Origin: Symbiodinium natans
Lineage: Eukaryota > Sar > Dinophyceae > Suessiales > Symbiodiniaceae
Direction: 5' to 3'
Assembly: GCA_905221605.1 (NCBI GenBank)
Contig: CAJNDS010002313.1
Coordinates: forward strand, 755,001-819,000
DNA length: 64,000 bases
Shown: positions 1 to 11,281 of the stretch, piece by piece
Layout of the letters: every line of letters begins with the position of its first letter
Position numbering within the stretch: the stretch's first letter is position 1
The notes under the pieces: generated by a model
What the model saw: only the letters and a program-made list of their open reading frames with translations
Database searches by the model: none
What the model was told of the DNA's origin: nothing
Translations under genes and position numbers: made by a program

Positions 1-114
1 AGACCACCGATACTTGGGTCCGCAAAGTGTAAGCTGCACTTAGGATTTTCATGGGTATTCTAAAGCTCTATTGCTTCTGATGGGTAGGGCCGGGGATCAC
101 TCTTTGCAGAGGTG

Positions 115-1090
115 CTTGGCTAGTTCATTGTGCAGTTAAAGCGCCCTGAGCATCGCCAGGCTTGGCGTGGACTCTTGCTTCTGGCGCGGGCCCTGGTCAT
201 GGTGTTTGGTTGGCATTCTGTCAAGATCAGCTCTGCACCTGTGGTCCGAGTAGCCACAAAAGGTGCGAGAAGACGAAGGTTCGGGCTCCGTTGGAGAGGT
301 TAGTCTCGGTGACTAGTGCCTTTGCATGGGTTAACGGGTGTCTGGTAGAACCCTTCGCCTTGACAACACGGACAAATATTCTTCCTTCTTGCTGGCGCTT
401 CAGCTGTGATGCTTGTTCTGGTTGCCGATGCAGATGCAACAGGGTGAAGGGCTTGGGGAAGCGCATCACGGCATCTCAATTCCTACAAAAAAAGGCCGGA
501 CGAAGGCGCCACTCACCACACAAGTCGCCTGATCAAGAAGCGGATGCTCTCGATCACTTCTCCAGGGCCCTGAACCCAAAGGCTGGGATTTCGTGCTCCA
601 AGGAGACAAAGAGACGATCCAGAACTCTGGTGCCCCCACGACTCTGTGCTCGGCGTGCCTTGGCTCCCTTGCGATCGGGACTTTGAAGGGGAGTTCTCAG
701 GATTCTCAGGAAGAGCTAAACAGGGCCGAGAAGGGGATGGGATCGGGAGTTCGGGAATCCGGCTCTCGGGTTTCTGCATGTTGAGGGCTGTTCACCAGTG
801 CCCTCGAATCTATAAGGGCCGAGGGACAAACCTCTCGAATCCGAGCACTTGGGGGTCCGGCAGTGGGGTGCTGCAGGTATCGCCTAAGACCTATACAGGT
901 CATCTGTGCAGGATGGCCCTAACTTCAGGCCTTCACAACCAAATCCTCTTGGCAACCCCACTCAGAAAGCTCCATTCCAGCATGCTCACGCGTTCACTTG
1001 TCTGGATTCCAACCCTCTCGTCAGAGATCTTGCGCATGGTGCATCCAGCCCCAGTAGACTGAAAGTGTTCACTTGGCGATTCTCATTCTG
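115..1090. other. no recognised gene
   Basis: Open frames exist on both strands but none has recognisable motifs or convincing splice borders. Confidence 0.5.
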
Positions 1091-1093
1091 AAC

Positions 1094-1114
1094 AGAGACC
1101 TCAAGCCTGAACGT
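1094..1114 (+). CDS. possible protein kinase catalytic-loop exon
   Basis: The reading frame encodes N-R-D-L-K-P-E, the catalytic-loop motif of Ser/Thr protein kinases (usually HRDLKPEN), with the catalytic Asp and Lys. It sits between an AG (1095-1096) and a GT (1114-1115), so it could be a very short exon whose first and last residues come from its neighbours. The frame stays open downstream and reads S-F-L-G-T-P-Y about ten residues later, which recalls the GTPxY activation-segment motif, but the spacing is too short for an intact kinase. No DFG or APE exon was found nearby. It may be a kinase relic or a micro-exon. A six-residue match in random sequence of this size is unlikely but not impossible. 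Confidence 0.3.
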
Positions 1115-2078
1115 ATTGCGGACTCTTCATTCCTTGGCACCCCTTACCCACAAGGCTATGCGGGGTGGAGCCAGTGGTCCCGATGCGAGGCGTCGGTGGG
1201 AGAGCTTGAGTTCTTCGGCTGCCCGGGTGTTTCCCAGCCTTAGATGCGAATATAGACCGCTCACCCTGGTTGCACGCTACGGACGATCTTGGGGTGCTCA
1301 AAAGCTCGAGGCGATGGTCCTGGGACCTAACATAAGTTCGGGTGATGCTTCCCCTGCAGTGGGCTCCAGGGTCCTCGATCAGATTTCTTGCTCAAGTAAC
1401 TTTGGCCCTCGTGCTCTTGGCCAGGTCTGAGCTTGCAGCTTCCTTTGCAAATCGAACTGAACAGCCTGCTGAAGAACCAAGCTCCCTGAACCCATTTCTG
1501 GGTTTAGGGCGGCGCTGGACTCTTCGAGCTTCTGGGCAAAGCACAACCTGACGCTCGAAGAGGCCTTGCCCAGTGCTACAGTAGCACTCTGGGAGACTGT
1601 AGGCTGCAGAGTTGGGGTACAAAGGGCTTCAGAACAGTTCAGAAAGCGCCAATGCCACGGATGCCAGTTCTTAAGATCAGCTGCACCTCCTTTCAAAACA
1701 CCTCGGCTCATGGCAGTGGCACAGTGATACTTCGTGATTGTGAGTTGCGGCCGTTGTTAGGAGATTCTTTTGATGAGTTCTGAAGAAACAGCCTATATGA
1801 ACCCTTAAGGCCCTAATGCTTGTCCCGAACATGGCCTGAGCATCACCTGGTTGATGCAAGTGTGAGTTTGTGAAGCTGCTGGCATAGAAGGACCAGAAGT
1901 GATCCAGAGTGCCTTTGTCAAAGCACCCAAAGTGTTGCTTGGAATAAGTCCATGTTTACTGTGCACCTGTTTGTGTTTTCGCGTGTGTGCGTGTGTTCGT
2001 TGCCAGGAGAATGTGCGCACGTTGTCGGGTGCGTGTTTAGGCGGCCTGCCTCTCAGGTCGGCGTTCGTCCAAATGTCT

Positions 2079-2094
2079 GCCATTTTGAGTCAAG
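2079..2094 (+). other. truncated spliced-leader relict
   Basis: Fourteen of 16 bases match the 3' end of the conserved 22-nt dinoflagellate spliced leader (GCCATTTTGGCTCAAG; here GA and G replace GG and C). The 5' six bases do not match. Genomic, 5'-truncated leader copies are known in dinoflagellates as traces of trans-spliced mRNAs that were reverse transcribed and reinserted. An ATG with an open frame follows 11 bases downstream. Confidence 0.45.
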
Positions 2095-2105
2095 CCGCTG
2101 GGACG

Positions 2106-2210
2106 ATGCCTCAGCAACATGTTGTCAAGAAGAATTTTGGGATAAGCCCCGAGCATTTTCCTGAAGCGTGTGTCGAATGGCTGAAGTCCACCTGTGGGTA
2201 TGGGAAGCAG
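2106..2210 (+). CDS. candidate first exon downstream of spliced-leader relict
   Basis: The ATG at 2106 lies 11 bases after the spliced-leader relict and opens a hydrophilic frame beginning MPQQHVVKKNFG, followed by a segment rich in Phe, Glu and His. No family was recognised. The right edge is uncertain because several GC and GT donors are possible before about 2210 and the open frame runs on to 2501. The position directly after a leader relict is the main reason to treat it as a real start. It could belong with the terminal-exon candidate ending at 3676, but no joining exons were identified. Confidence 0.3.
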
Positions 2211-3616
2211 GGAAGGAGCAGGAGAGGTTCACAAGGGCTTGCTCCCGCTCCAGGGAGGTTCAATACGCAACGCAACAAAACACGCTGCCAAGCTGTAGCC
2301 TCCAGCCTAACTCGCCAGAAATCTGTATGCCGCACCTGCGCCCAGGTCTGGCGAAATACTCGCGACCCTGCGGCTGAAACTGGCGAGTTCTGCTTAGCAC
2401 TTAATCCGACTGATGCAGAGCGCAAGTCTTGTAACCATCAGGCAATAACGTTGCATCAGCAAAACAATGCAAAACAGCTTAGCTTGACTTCAACTCGCTA
2501 GCTGCTTAGGTGCCCAGTGAATTACAACTAAGCACGACAAATAATAACACTCCGTCCCGCCATGTCCCGCCTGTGCTGCTAGTTGTAAACCCTTGCGTGC
2601 GCCGCCTTGGAAGCCGGGTCAGCCCAAGCGATGGGACGCACATGGGAGTCCCAATTGTAGTCCCGGTCCCCGCACTCCCAAAAAAGTCAGGTTTTTTTGG
2701 GATCACCCGCTGTGGGAATGGCCCACAAGCACCCTGTCTTGCGGGGCAGGTGTTCGAGGGAACCCCAAAGGCCCCAACATGTCAAGGTCGCGGCTTCAAC
2801 GACGTTCCATCAGTCTACTCGCCGGAGGCATAGCCGGACCGGTGTTGAAGCCACATTGCTACTTACGTTCGGCACCTTTGGGCTGCACCATCCTCTGTAG
2901 CGTCTGGCATCTGGGCCCCCCAATGTCTTTACATCGGGTACACACTAAGTCGGGTGGTTTGGGGGCTTCGTTTGCTCAGCTGGGGCTTTGGGACTTGATT
3001 GTGGAGTCAGAGATTCAGGGGCCGATGGGCCGCAGGATCTACACTGCTGATAAGCGCCCAGTTCGCTCACATCCGATCTTGTCGAAGATTAAGCTGTGCA
3101 CCTTTCAACGGAAAGAAGCCTCCACCGCGCACGTCACCTGCGCATGTCTTTCTTTCGCTCGCTTTTGATAAAGCGACCTTTGCATTCTTGGTTTTTAGGC
3201 TACTGGCACACCCGTCTTGTTGTCACTAGTCTGAGTCTCAATCCCGTAGTAGCCGTTGTAGCACTTGACTTCTCGGAGGTTGACGATTTCATGTCCAGAG
3301 ATCGGCCGTGGACTCTCGCGGTGGACATCGCCGGGGCTCAGTGAGCGGGAGAGGGAAGGAACTCTTCCCGTGAAACTCGGAAGTTGTTCACAAGAGTACC
3401 CTATGAAGTTAAATATTGGACTAGGAAGAATTAGACTCTGCTGCGCCGGCTAGCCGAAATCTTGGTAAGCAGACAACCGCACCAACAATCTAGGGTTGCC
3501 AGAGAGAGCGCACATCTCAAGCCTCGACCGGCTGAAGTCCAACCCCTCGATGTGTCAGACCACGCAGGTACGGTGGCGGCTGTGGCTCTGCGAATGGAAG
3601 GACTTGGGCTACGCAG

Positions 3617-3676
3617 GACAGCCTCAAGAACACTGCGGAAGTGCTTTGTGAAGTGGCACTGTTAGCCAAGCTGTAG
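3617..3676 (+). CDS. candidate terminal exon, unknown protein
   Basis: An AG|G acceptor at 3615-3616 opens a 19-codon frame that ends in TAG at 3674-3676. It reads as a helix-like acidic/aliphatic tail (DSLKNTAEVL, then CEVALLAKL). There is no homology call. The frame is open upstream to at least the earlier AG|G at 3568, so the exon may be longer. Confidence 0.25.
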   Translation, partial: DSLKNTAEVLCEVALLAKL

Positions 3677-3679
3677 GAA

Positions 3680-4640
3680 GCCGCGTCGGCCGAAATGAGG
3701 CGTCGCGGGCTTCTATGGTAGGAAGGGCTGAAGCCGGGACTCTCCAGAGTCTCTCCAGATTGAGTGCACCTGAGCACAAGTTTCCGCACAAAATGCGAGC
3801 CAAGTGCACTGCGTCTCGACTGCACTATGCTGAAACTGGTTGGCCTTGCCAACTGCAGGACGAAAGCACGCCGCGTGCCCAGTCTAATAATTCAAATTTT
3901 TGGCCTTTGCCAAAGCGATGGCCGTGGAAACTCACTCCGCAATGGGTGGCTGTGGCACGAGGTCTTGGAGTGATGACATGTGTTTGCTACCCTGCGGTGT
4001 GCGAAGCTTGCCTTCGTCCGTATTGGAGAGGCAAGACCGTACTTTTCAGCGTTTGCGTCTTGAAACTAGAACATCAGCTATTATTTGTGAAGATGAGAAA
4101 ATGGTACCGTCCACGCAGTACACCAACCTAAACATGGTTGGCAGTAGCTGTCGTCATATGTAGTCGTGGTCGTAATCGTAGTGATCATTGTTGTAGAAGT
4201 GGCAGCAGTAGGCCCGAGTAGGTGAAGGTACGGCAGCTGCCGCACCAGCGGCGGCGATAGCTGTATGTGTAGCTGGTGCTACCCCCAGGCTTGAGGCTCT
4301 GTTATTGGGCCTGACTTCGAAAGCCCCAAACTCAGCCGACCTTGACTCACAAGCCCACTTTGGTACAGCCGACCCAAAGCCCTTATTCAAATCAGCTGCC
4401 AGCGAGCAAAGGCCTGTGTTCTACCCGGAGACACTGGCGCTCGGCTTTCATTCGATCCTTGGCTTCATGGTGAGAACTTCAGCGGTTTCGAGTTGTTACC
4501 GACATTACTCGGCATCCGAGAAGATCGTCTCCCTGATTGGATGTAGACGTCGTGCTGTCCTGCGTAAGGTGGCATCCTGTGCTCGAACTCATGATTTTCA
4601 GATGAGTGTGACCCAGAATCAATAATCACTGTTCATCAAC

Positions 4641-4677
<37 letters not shown>

Positions 4678-4731
4678 CTCCCTCTCCCTCTCCCTCTCCC
4701 TCTCCCTCTCCCTCTCCCTCTCCTCTCCCCT

Positions 4732-4790
<59 letters not shown>

Positions 4791-5930
4791 AGTGTTAGTT
4801 CTATCGAATCGAATGATTCGAGCGCTTGATTCGGGACCCTGTTTCAGCGTTGCTTGGCCTGGCATCTGATGCCAAGGACGGGCCGCACAATTGGCACTGG
4901 AACGCGGGGGCCTCGTGAAGCTTCAGAGCTGTTTTGACCCCAACACAGCGCCAAGTTGAGTTCGAATGTGAAGATAAGTTCCACGTCATTAAAGGCAGCG
5001 AGTGAATAGTGTTGAGTGAGACATGCGAGACTGACCTCCCGCGTGTTGCTCTGCAAGCGCATTCAGGACGGCATTGGTGTTTCTTGGTGTTCGCTCGGAG
5101 CTTACTCAGCAGGTTGTTTTTCCACTTTGCTTGCTGAGAGGACGAACACAATACAATCCAATCCCTGGCACGCTATTTCGGAAGCATTTCTGCATGACTA
5201 AGCATGTAGGCGGCCACTGCCGAGCGCATCAGATTTGCCTGAGGCCACAAACTTTGAAGCCCCAGAAGTGGCTGCAACATGTTGCAACTGGATTTTGTCG
5301 TAATAAGCACCGAGACTTCCCTAGAGAAAGTAGAGTGTGTCATGTGGCTGCTCTGTTTCTTGCTGAAGCTTGGGTGTTGGCTCTAGTTCTGACTGTACAA
5401 AAAAAGCTCATGTGAGTGAAGGTCGATATTTCAGTGGCCAGAGTGGCTCCCATGGCCTCGATCACGAGGGGCCAGGGGCCTAGAATTGGACAGGGAGGGG
5501 TCGTGGGCGCAGTGGGGTACTACATCTTAACCAGAGACTACGTAGCGCCGCGAGAGTCAACAGAGACCCTCACTCAAAGAAGAGCCTCTTCCCAACAACC
5601 TTGTCGGCACTGCTCAGAACAGGCTGCATACCCCGCTCTTCGTCAGCGGCAACCGGTGCGGCAGTTTGCAGGATGCAAGGCTCCCTTCGGTTGACCTCTA
5701 CAGTGGCCCTCGTTGGCTTCGAAAAATCTTCCATGAGTCGATTTACTTGGAAGAGTTGGAGGGGCCGAAAGCCCAAACCCGAAAGGCTCATCAGATGTCT
5801 GGGTACTATAGGGCCAGTAGGGAGCCCAAATACTCCTAGAAGCCCAGAAAGTGCAACAAGCACACCGCCGTGGGATGGAGGTGTCGGGTTTCTTCGGGGT
5901 TTTGAGGGAAGCCCATGCTCTCATACAAGC
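3680..5930. other. no recognised gene apart from the microsatellite
   Basis: Holds the compound microsatellite at 4636-4786. The remaining frames look like shadows. Confidence 0.5.
4636..4786 (+). repeat. compound microsatellite (AC)n-(CCCTCT)n-(CT)n
   Basis: About 36 bases of AC repeats run into CCCTCT hexamers with a few unit-length variants, then about 40 bases of pure CT. The + strand is entirely pyrimidine-rich after 4675. The open frame on the minus strand here (Arg-Glu repeats) is only a translation of the repeat. Confidence 0.95.
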
Positions 5931-5935
5931 CCTAA

Positions 5936-5957
5936 GCCCTAAACCCTAAACCCTAAA
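5936..5957. repeat. interstitial telomeric repeat (CCCTAAA)3
   Basis: Three tandem CCCTAAA units. A second array in the opposite orientation, (TTTAGGG)5, lies about 110 bases downstream at 6071-6108, so the pair forms a head-to-head arrangement around a short unique spacer. Confidence 0.95.
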
Positions 5958-6070
5958 AAAAGCACAGGGGGGCTTGTTCCGAGCGCCGTGCGGCTCCAAC
6001 TGTGGCCGAGAGTGCTAGGTCCATAAGCATGGCCCTTAGGGAAGGATGATCCCGGAGTCTACTTTGCATA

Positions 6071-6108
6071 CAGGGTTTAGGGTTTAGGGTTTAGGGTTTA
6101 GGGTTTAG
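6071..6108. repeat. interstitial telomeric repeat (TTTAGGG)5
   Basis: Five tandem TTTAGGG units, opposite in orientation to the array at 5936-5957. Confidence 0.95.
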
Positions 6109-6320
6109 GATATCTTTGCATTGAACCCTGGGCTTCGGCCTCCATGCCTTAGTGATTCGTCCACGAATCACATCACGAATCGCATCACAAGGCCCAACCC
6201 GACGCAAGAGAGCGAAGCTGCAGACATGCCGGCGGCTCCAAAACTCGCACAGACAACCTCATACTTTCCCCGGATGTAAAAGTAACTGCATTGCAGATAC
6301 ACTTAAAGGCGTGTGCGCCA

Positions 6321-6430
6321 TGCCTCGGCCCAAACTGGCACACATGATCGCCCGGCGCGCGGCCGCGGCCTTGCTGGGCCTCTTCCTGGCCCGGGCCCCA
6401 GCCTCCTCGCTGAAGGACTTGAGAAGGGTC
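6321..6430 (+). CDS. candidate first exon with signal-peptide-like N terminus
   Basis: The ATG at 6321 begins MPRPKLAHMIARR, followed by an Ala/Leu-rich hydrophobic stretch of about 15 residues (AAAALLGLFLARAPA), then S-S-L-K-D-L. A basic N terminus, hydrophobic core and small-residue exit fit a secretory signal peptide or signal anchor. The donor is unclear; the frame stays open to 6454. It could start the membrane protein whose exon is at 8925-9049, since most TM9SF proteins have a signal peptide, but the connecting exons were not found. Confidence 0.3.
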
Positions 6431-7346
6431 GGGATGGGTCGGGTATGTTTCTGACGTTAAACTCACAATCGGCTTAGTTGACAGGGCGTTTTTGACGAGC
6501 AGCAGTCGCACCCGGAAGAGAGAGCCAGTCTTCTGAGGTGCATAAAGCTTAGAACCCTAAGACCAAACAATCTGATTCGAGGCCGATGGCGCAAGGTTTT
6601 GAGCCATGCGATGTCAAATGCCGTTTGCCCTGAAACCCCCTGAATGAAGAACCCCAAGTCCAAGCTCAAGCAGTTCGACCGGTGATGCCTCACTCGAGCG
6701 CGCTTCTCCTGTCTCCCCTTCCCCCTCCTCCCAGTCCCAGTCCTACTCCGCCTCTCCCCGCTCCGCTTCCCTGCCCCCTAAATCAGGCCTCCGGTGTCGG
6801 CACCTGCTTCTGCTTCCCGCTCCGCCCGGCGCTCCCCAGCTTCGGGCGAACGCAGGCCCAACGTGCACTCGTAGGCTTCAGGATTCAGGTGAACTTGGGA
6901 TCTGTTGTTTTCAAAAGCATATCGGATTGTGGGGTGTAGGGCTTCTTGGGCTGCTGATCTGGTTCGGAGTTGGACTTCGGCCTATGGTGCCATGGCCACA
7001 CAGTGCCATGGTCACGGTCGTTGTCGCACCTACCCGCGCAGAAGGTCTTGACTGCATGCTGCCTCACCCTCATGCTTCGCCACAAGAACCTATGAAGCTG
7101 CAGCAGCTTGTGCGAGGTGGGCCCGCTCCCACTGCCACCAGCAACTGCCAAGGCTTTGGGCACGGTTTTTTGTTGCTGCCATGGCTGGGTTTGGGGCATT
7201 CTGTCTTGCATCTTGGGGACACGGTCCCTTGACCCTGTGCGCTTGGGCAAGTAGGCAAGTAGCAGTCGTACTAGGTGTAGTGACGTGTGTTTGTAGACCA
7301 AAACGCTGCAGTCCTAGCTTGAGAGGTGGGTGAGATGTGAGATCAT

Positions 7347-7598
7347 TCTTTCCGCCCGGATGTCCCGGAGACATTAGACGCCTTCCTCTGTGTGATCCAG
7401 GCCCCTACAGCCCTCCAGAATCGCGTGGAGGAGGCCGGCTTCCGCATCTGCAGTCCCAAACATGGGAGGGAACTCAGAGAACTCTGGGCGCATCTGGAGC
7501 TTGGAACCAGGAACAGCACCCCTGCGCCCAAGACCTGCCTTTACCTGCAGAATTTTAGCACTAGAAAGGGGTGCCAAACCGCTTCTCCGCCAGGCTGA
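7347..7598 (+). CDS. candidate exon(s), unknown protein
   Basis: An 83-codon frame runs from after a stop near 7345 to a TGA at 7596-7598. It contains a well-mixed stretch (PDVPETLDAFLCVIQ, then NRVEEAGFRIC and ELRELWAHLEL) that reads like folded-protein sequence. No family was recognised. There may be one or two exons: an AG follows the FRIC segment at about 7450. The opposite strand is also open, so strand assignment rests on residue composition and on the + strand direction of the neighbours. Confidence 0.25.
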   Translation, partial: SFRPDVPETLDAFLCVIQAPTALQNRVEEAGFRICSPKHGRELRELWAHLELGTRNSTPAPKTCLYLQNFSTRKGCQTASPPG

Positions 7599-8924
7599 AG
7601 ACGTAGAAGTGGCCTCATCGAAGGCGACCATAGTCAGCACTGCCGATTTCTGGCTGCAGATTGGCAGTTGTTGGGAGATTGAGGCGTCAGTGTAGTCGAT
7701 GGCTCGGCGTAGGCCCGAGCTGTCGCCATGCAGGCTGACTCTGATATCCGAGCCTTGCACTGGCAAAGACTCATCACCAGTGGCCTGTCAAGGTCAGTCT
7801 TGCCAAGAGCATGTTGGGAAGTGGAGCCACCTGGGCTGCAGAGAGACAGAGGCTCCCCCTGACTATCAACAGTCTAGGCTGCCTTCTCCCCCGGAATCGG
7901 GGGTCGCCCTGGGGGTCGTCCTGGGGAGGTCGCCTTGGGGGTCGTTTGGGGGTCGTTCTGGGGGGTCGCCGTTTCGCCAAATTCTGCCAAAGTCACAACA
8001 TGTCCAAGAGTTGTCGCATGTTGTCGCTGACTCTGGACGCTTTGGTTGACACATCCGCTCCTGACTGGTGTCAGTTGTCCAATTACGTTTACCCTGAAGC
8101 TTCGTGATGCTCAACGTGCTTTTAAGAGAAGTTGCGTGATCTTGGTTCAAACCACAAGAGCGTCATACATTATGTGAATCCAAAGACTCTTAGAATTGTG
8201 TTTGGGAGAAGGCGTGGGACGACAGCAACGCTTGCATGCACTCCGAGCCCGAGTGCTGCTCTGAGCTCGGGCTCATCTGCACCAAGGCGTAGGGCCTGCG
8301 AAGAGCCCTGCCCTTCTTTCGGCAGTTGGCCTTGCAGCACTACTCCGCTGGAGTGCAGCCCCACGTGCGCATCCGTGGGCAACCGCCTTTGAACCGCTCC
8401 AGCTTGCACCGTTCCACATTCGTGCCTTCGACCTCATCCATCAGTGGTTTTGCCAGTGTACAGCCCGACATATCTCTTCAACCGCCATGACCAACCCTCC
8501 CATTTCTCCAGTTCACCGTGGTAAACCGGTGGAGGAAACAGGTTAATTTTCCTTCTCCCTTTCTTTCTCCTGAACCCAGAGCCACGACTCCGCTACCATG
8601 CAAAATTCAAGGGAACAGTCTAAACTGTTAGAGCACCTAGACCAGTGTATTTCACCAATCTCACAGCAGGGCAGACATTCCTTTGTGCGACCAAGCAGTT
8701 GTGCTGAAACAGACAGGGGCATGATCGTGATGACTTTTGGATTGTGTGTTGGGTGCCCTCCGATTGATGCTGGCTCGACCGCTTGGTTTTGTTGAAGGCA
8801 GGGTGGCAGGACCTGTATGGTTCCTTCGTTTGGCAGCCCAAGACCACAGCAATTCCTGCGAGGGGCGTTGCGTCTGGATCGCAACCTTAGGATGTTCAAT
8901 GCGACGATCTACAGGGCTTCGGTA

Positions 8925-9049
8925 CAAAGAGTGTTGTTTGGGGCGGGGGTCCAGGTCCTGTCCCTGTCCGCCGGCGTGGCGGCATTCACCAACACGTCCC
9001 AAGGGCTGCTGGTGGCCACCGCCATCATCCTGGGAATGACCCTGTGCGG
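8925..9049 (+). CDS. membrane-protein exon, resembles TM9SF (nonaspanin)
   Basis: The frame encodes two adjacent hydrophobic segments separated by a short polar turn. It begins RVLFGAGVQVLSLS, continues through a turn T-N-T-S-Q-G, and ends LLVATAIILGMTLCG. The spacing of G-x-G-x-Q, the small-residue helix, the turn ending in Gly and the second helix matches the start of the membrane region of nonaspanins, which usually follows a GDVFRPP segment. That upstream segment was not found, so the family call is tentative; any multi-pass transporter is possible. The acceptor is AG|G at 8923-8924. The exon stops right where an interstitial telomere array begins (9053), so the intron starts with it; the donor is probably GC. 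Confidence 0.4.
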
Positions 9050-9052
9050 CCC

Positions 9053-9088
9053 TTAGGGATTAGGGTTTAGGGTTTAGGGTTTAGGGTT
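9053..9088. repeat. interstitial telomeric repeat at an exon-intron border
   Basis: TTAGGGA followed by four TTTAGGG units, starting a few bases after the last codon of the membrane exon. It appears to occupy the first bases of the intron. Confidence 0.9.
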
Positions 9089-10319
9089 CGAGGCTATCCC
9101 AGAACTTGCAAATCACGACCATCCTGACTCTCCAACGCGCGAAGCTAGTATTGACCGCTCCAGATAGGGGGTCAGATTCTGACTAAGGCTGTGCGCCTAT
9201 ACCTTCCAGATGGTGGCCGAGATCAGCGCAGCTGCTGAGCTGAAGAACATGGGCTGTTTGACTGACACACACACACACACACTCACTCACTCGCATTCAC
9301 ACTCACACGCGCATGGTGCTGGCAGAGAGTCCAAGGATACCGGCACGGATGACTTGGGGGCAACCTGGAAAACCAGCCTCTCGCCTGCCAAAGGACTCGT
9401 GAACAGGACCTTGGAGAGCCGGATAGGATCTTAGGCTTGAATGGGCCCTTCGAAGGCAACGAATCCAGGGCTCTCAGATGCGTGTCTCACTTGATTCAGC
9501 TGAAGAACTTGCCACTAAAGAACTCGCTTCTTTAAAGGTTTGACCAGGGTGCCCGCAGGGTCAAGCCAGGGTCATCATTCCTCGTACTCGTACTTGTAGC
9601 AACTTGGTTGGGCCCGTCCTCCAAATATCCCAACTCAGTCCTGCTGTGCCACGGGGCAGAGTGGAGCCAAAATCAGCTTCCGATGTGCCAAGGCTTTGGA
9701 AAATGGGCGTTCCTTCCACGGCTGGCAGTGGGCCACTTGGGCTTGCGTTAGTTCGAGAGCTAAGCGATTCTCAAAATCCTGCCGTGTAGAAGTTTAGGCT
9801 TCAACTGCCTTTGGCCCTGAAGCACAAGGCACCCTCTCCGGCATCACTTGCACCGTCTACGCAGATGCCTCAGATGGTAAAGCAGTTGATACCTTGTAGA
9901 CGAGAAGAGCTTCGGGCGTAGGGTCGTCAGGCCTGTCTGCGTGTGGGAGTGTGGAATTTGTCTTCTTAGGGTGAGTTTTCAGGGCTACAGCTTGGTGACT
10001 CAACATGCTCTAAACACTACAGTACATAACGCTCCGGATGGGAAGGTTTGACTTAAAGGTTAAACTTAGAAATTGCCCTTGCTTGAGTGGCATCGTGTGG
10101 GGCTTGAAGCGTAATTAGAGCGGGCTTCTTGGCTTCTGGGATCTGGTGACTCGGTCCTTCCCTTGACTTCTGCCAGGGAAGCATTACCTGGCCATGCCTT
10201 TGCATCCTCCACCAGGGCTCCCCAGAATGCGCTTAGGCGCTTGAGAGTTGAACATCTCCCCCCCCAAAAACCCCTCCCCTGGCTGGGAAGTGCTTGGGGG
10301 TCTCTCCGACAACACAGGT

Positions 10320-10440
10320 AGCCTTTGTGTGGGGATCCTAAAATAAGTATTGTGGTATGTTTGGGGGTGTTTTCGGGGTACCCCCCCTATGTTATGGTAG
10401 TACGTTAGGGGGTATTTTCGGGGTACCCCCCTATTGAGGG
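10320..10440. repeat. inverted-repeat (MITE-like) element with duplicated GGGGTACCCC core
   Basis: The motif TTTTCGGGGTACCCCCC occurs twice (about 10368-10386 and 10416-10433), each centred on the palindrome GGGGTACCCC and each followed by CTAT. This region resembles the G/C-block elements at 15874 and 38967 but its ends are less clear. Confidence 0.55.
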
Positions 10441-10541
10441 CCGTAGCCGAGGCCATGATCTTGGGGGACCTCCTCTCGGAGTTTGCGCTGTCCTTCGTGG
10501 GCACGATCCCCTCCCTAGGCGCTGCAGAGACCTGCCAAAGC

Positions 10542-10573
10542 GCCCCTAAACCCTAAACCCTAAACCCTAAACC
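10542..10573. repeat. interstitial telomeric repeat (CCCTAAA)4
   Basis: Four CCCTAAA units. Short arrays of two to three units also occur at 11056-11073 (TTTAGGG) and 24031-24049 (CCCTAAA). Confidence 0.95.
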
Positions 10574-11137
10574 TCCAGAACTTGGCAGCCCCAAGCATCT
10601 GCCGTAACCAGGGTTCCCGAAAGCTGTTCGACTGCAGCCGCTGCTACAGGTGCACTCAAGGCGTACTGCACCCGTGCTCCCATCTTGCCCCTTGCCTCAT
10701 GAGTCCATTCTTGGTAGCCCAGTGCTACCCTTTACTTTTTTTTAATTATGGGCTCCCTTATAAAATAACCAACCCAAAAAGGGTGCCCTTATTATACTAT
10801 GGTGACGGGGCTACCAAGTATTTGTCACCCCACTAGATGAACTCTCTGGACGGATTTCCCGGACATGAAGTTCACCCAGGAACAAGGTTCAAAGTTCAGT
10901 CCTGAGGTTACTCCTTGCCTTGAGAGGTCATGTGGATCGCCTGGGTTTTTGTAGTGGGCCCACGTGGCCGCCCTCAGATTGCATAGGCATGACTGGGCGT
11001 GCCGAGTGTTTGCACCCACGTTGTTCGCAGGCCAGGCCAGGGCCTCTTTAAAGAGTTTAGGGTTTAGGGTTTAAGAGACGACTGAGAACCGAGGATCACC
11101 CTCACCGTGTTCGTTCTTCTCCCAATGTGCCTGGCAG

Positions 11138-11281
11138 AAGACTTCTCGAGACTTGCATGCTTTATGCCTGAGTCGCCTCAGCATTGAACTTGAACATATA
11201 CATTCCGAGCGCATGGCTGATTCAAGTGTTGCTCTTAAAGCCGCGGAGGACACAGACACGCTGGCCGTGGCAAACCCCTGA
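11138..11281 (+). CDS. candidate terminal exon, unknown protein
   Basis: After an AG acceptor at 11136-11137, a 47-codon frame ends in TGA at 11279-11281. The segments LSRLSIELEHIHSERM and ALKAAEDTDTLAVANP read as an amphipathic helix followed by a soluble acidic tail, typical of a real C terminus. It lacks an early ATG, as an internal or terminal exon should. No family was recognised. A minus-strand frame overlaps it (11071-11259) but has less protein-like composition. It may end the gene that contains the membrane exon at 8925, given the shared strand, but this is unproven. Confidence 0.35.
   Translation, partial: KTSRDLHALCLSRLSIELEHIHSERMADSSVALKAAEDTDTLAVANP

Noticed and set aside
8290-8540. 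Long open frames near 8.3-8.5 kb
   Set aside because: All three + strand frames are open with plausible composition, so none can be chosen without transcripts.
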